Part shown: positions 63,276 through 64,000 of the stretch, one piece after another
Numbering within the stretch: position 1 is the first letter of the stretch
Layout of the letters: each line of letters opens with the position of its first letter
From: Burkholderiaceae bacterium
GTDB lineage: Bacteria > Pseudomonadota > Gammaproteobacteria > Burkholderiales > Burkholderiaceae_C
Direction: 5' to 3'
NCBI GenBank assembly: GCA_024235895.1
Contig: JACKLM010000003.1
Location: 739,543-803,542, forward strand
Length of the DNA: 64,000 bases
Notes under the pieces: model-generated
Told to the model about the DNA's origin: nothing
Seen by the model: only the letters and a program-made list of their open reading frames with translations
Database searches by the model: none
Translations under genes and position numbers: made by a program

Positions 63276-63725
63276 TCAGGGGTCCCCGTGCACCTCCTGC
63301 CGCGCTTGCGGCGGCGATCGCACGCGCCGGTACGCGGCCGTGACCTCGCGCACCAGCTCGCGCAGCTGCGCGGGGCTCAGGCCGGCGCGGCCGGGCTCCA
63401 CCTGCAGCTCCAGCCCGTCGGCCAGCGTCACCCGGCTCCAGACCTCCACCGTGCCCGGGCGCACCGGGCGCGGTGGCGGCTCGTCGGGCGCGCCGGCGCG
63501 CAGCTCGCGGATGCGCTCCAGGCTCAGCCCGGCGTCGGCCCAGCGCCGGATCAGCAGCAGCTGGTCCAGGTGGCGCTGCAGGTAGTAGGCGCCGCGCTTC
63601 TCGCCCTCGGGCCGGTCCAGCAGCCCCTCGGCGATGTAGTAGCGCACCGTGCGCGGCGTCACGCCGGCCAGCGCGGCGAGCTCGTCGACCGGGAACTGGC
63701 GCGGCGGGGGGGGTGGGGCGGGCAT
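63276..63725 (-). CDS. MerR-family transcription regulator
   Basis: A 149-residue regulator with an N-terminal winged helix of the MerR type: FPVDELAALAGVTPRTVRYY, IAEGLLDRPEGEKRGAYYLQ and LLLIRRWADAGLSLERIREL. The rest (VEVWSRVTLADGLELQVEPG and a helical end) is not a known metal or drug domain and contains no Cys, so it does not sense metals through thiols. It is 112 nt upstream of the VIT/VWA gene on the same strand. Its start codon lies within the palindrome at 63724-63742, indicating autoregulation. Confidence 0.85.
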   Translation of the reverse strand: MPAPPPPPRQFPVDELAALAGVTPRTVRYYIAEGLLDRPEGEKRGAYYLQRHLDQLLLIRRWADAGLSLERIRELRAGAPDEPPPRPVRPGTVEVWSRVTLADGLELQVEPGRAGLSPAQLRELVREVTAAYRRVRSPPQARQEVHGDP

Positions 63726-63742
63726 GTCGTATTGAACGACAT
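63724..63742 (-). promoter_or_regulatory. 19-bp palindrome over the merR-type start codon
   Basis: ATGTCGTATTGAACGACAT: perfect 7-bp arms around ATTGA. MerR proteins bind a palindrome of about this length between -35 and -10. Read on the minus strand, a -35-like TTGACT lies upstream at 63754-63759 and a weak -10 (TTCAAT) falls in the palindrome centre, so transcript and start codon are nearly coincident. Confidence 0.65.
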
Positions 63743-63750
63743 TGGATAAA

Positions 63751-63764
63751 GCCAGTCAACTGGC
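63751..63764 (-). promoter_or_regulatory. 14-bp palindrome containing the merR -35
   Basis: GCCAGTCAACTGGC, perfect 6-bp arms; the minus strand reads GCCAGTTGACTGGC, including TTGACT. It may be a second operator or just the -35 context. From here to 64000 (236 bases) no gene is recognised. Confidence 0.5.
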
Positions 63765-64000
63765 GTAAAGTCGAAGCCATGGGACAAGGCTCAGGACAAG
63801 CACGCGCAGGCGGTGATCGCGGGGAGCGATCGCGGCTGGGCGGCGGGCAGCAAGAGACCGAATGGCGTGGGCGTCGGTCGGCGGCAAGGGTGACGGGTGG
63901 GGGCGTCGTCCAAGGCGTGTCTCCTGTACGTGCCGGCGGGCGCAGTGCCCGGCCGTGGAGACAGCGTAGGGGGTGGGTGGCTCAAAGAGTGAGCTAGCTC

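Noticed and set aside
63791..63985. A 64-codon minus-strand frame at the window end
   Set aside because: Pro/Thr/Arg-rich with no conserved motif and no promoter or ribosome site; treated as non-coding.

Overview
The window looks like a chromosomal segment of a very GC-rich betaproteobacterium of the order Burkholderiales, in the Rubrivivax/Leptothrix/Methylibium neighbourhood. That placement rests on gene order and protein likeness judged by eye: ratA-ratB-DUF4124-guaB-guaA, tadA-ldcA, exbB-exbD-lpxK-trm112-kdsB-adk, xseA-sodB, ccoISNOQPGH-fnr-hemN, icd-csp-clpS-clpA, lpxH-ppiB-ppiA-cysS-alkA-accA-tilS-lysC. No species can be named from this sequence alone.

Layout. 1-8.2 kb is housekeeping: an MgtC/SapB membrane protein cut by the window edge, a beta-CASP nuclease, ratAB, purine synthesis (guaB, guaA) and an MFS exporter. 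8.16-9.46 kb is a 1.3-kb relic inserted at the 3' end of guaA. It is bounded by a 19-bp direct repeat of the guaA stop region and carries a higBA toxin-antitoxin (TA) pair, but no integrase. 9.9-13.8 kb holds a Phd/PIN pair, an HPP-CBS membrane operon, tadA and ldcA. 14.2-18.1 kb holds a TonB-dependent receptor and a transglutaminase-like TPR lipoprotein. 18.2-24.8 kb is a dense array of TA modules and TA fossils: FitAB, DUF4258/DUF2283, two YefM/YoeB copies, DUF433, BrnTA, VapB-like/PIN, two AbrB/PIN pairs and a FitA-like/PIN pair. It is framed and interrupted by copies of a repeat that contains a fossil of the 3' end of a nearby short-chain dehydrogenase gene (25.98 kb). Another Phd/PIN pair sits at 27 kb.

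From 27.6 kb onward the core genome resumes. There is an envelope/nucleotide operon (exbB to adk, minus strand). Divergent from it are xseA, whose reading frame is broken, and sodB. Next comes a complete cbb3 cytochrome oxidase locus with its copper ATPase, assembly factors, the oxygen sensor Fnr and the anaerobic coproporphyrinogen oxidase hemN. Two good Fnr boxes (34659 and 43545) suggest one micro-oxic regulon built into the locus. A frameshifted TauE/SafE-like gene follows, then icd, a cold-shock protein, the ClpS/ClpA proteolytic pair, mtfA, lipid A synthesis (lpxH), two cyclophilins, cysS, a base-excision glycosylase, accA, tilS, lysC and a tRNA-Ser(GCU). The window ends with an SRPBCC protein and a VIT/VWA protein with its own MerR-type regulator, whose start codon lies inside a perfect palindrome.

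Main message: the accessory part is a layered TA 'graveyard' with intact antitoxins beside truncated toxins, built around recurring repeats and lacking any recognisable recombinase. Two otherwise ordinary genes (xseA and the TauE/SafE gene) show frame breaks in extremely GC-rich stretches and should be checked for sequence error before being called pseudogenes.
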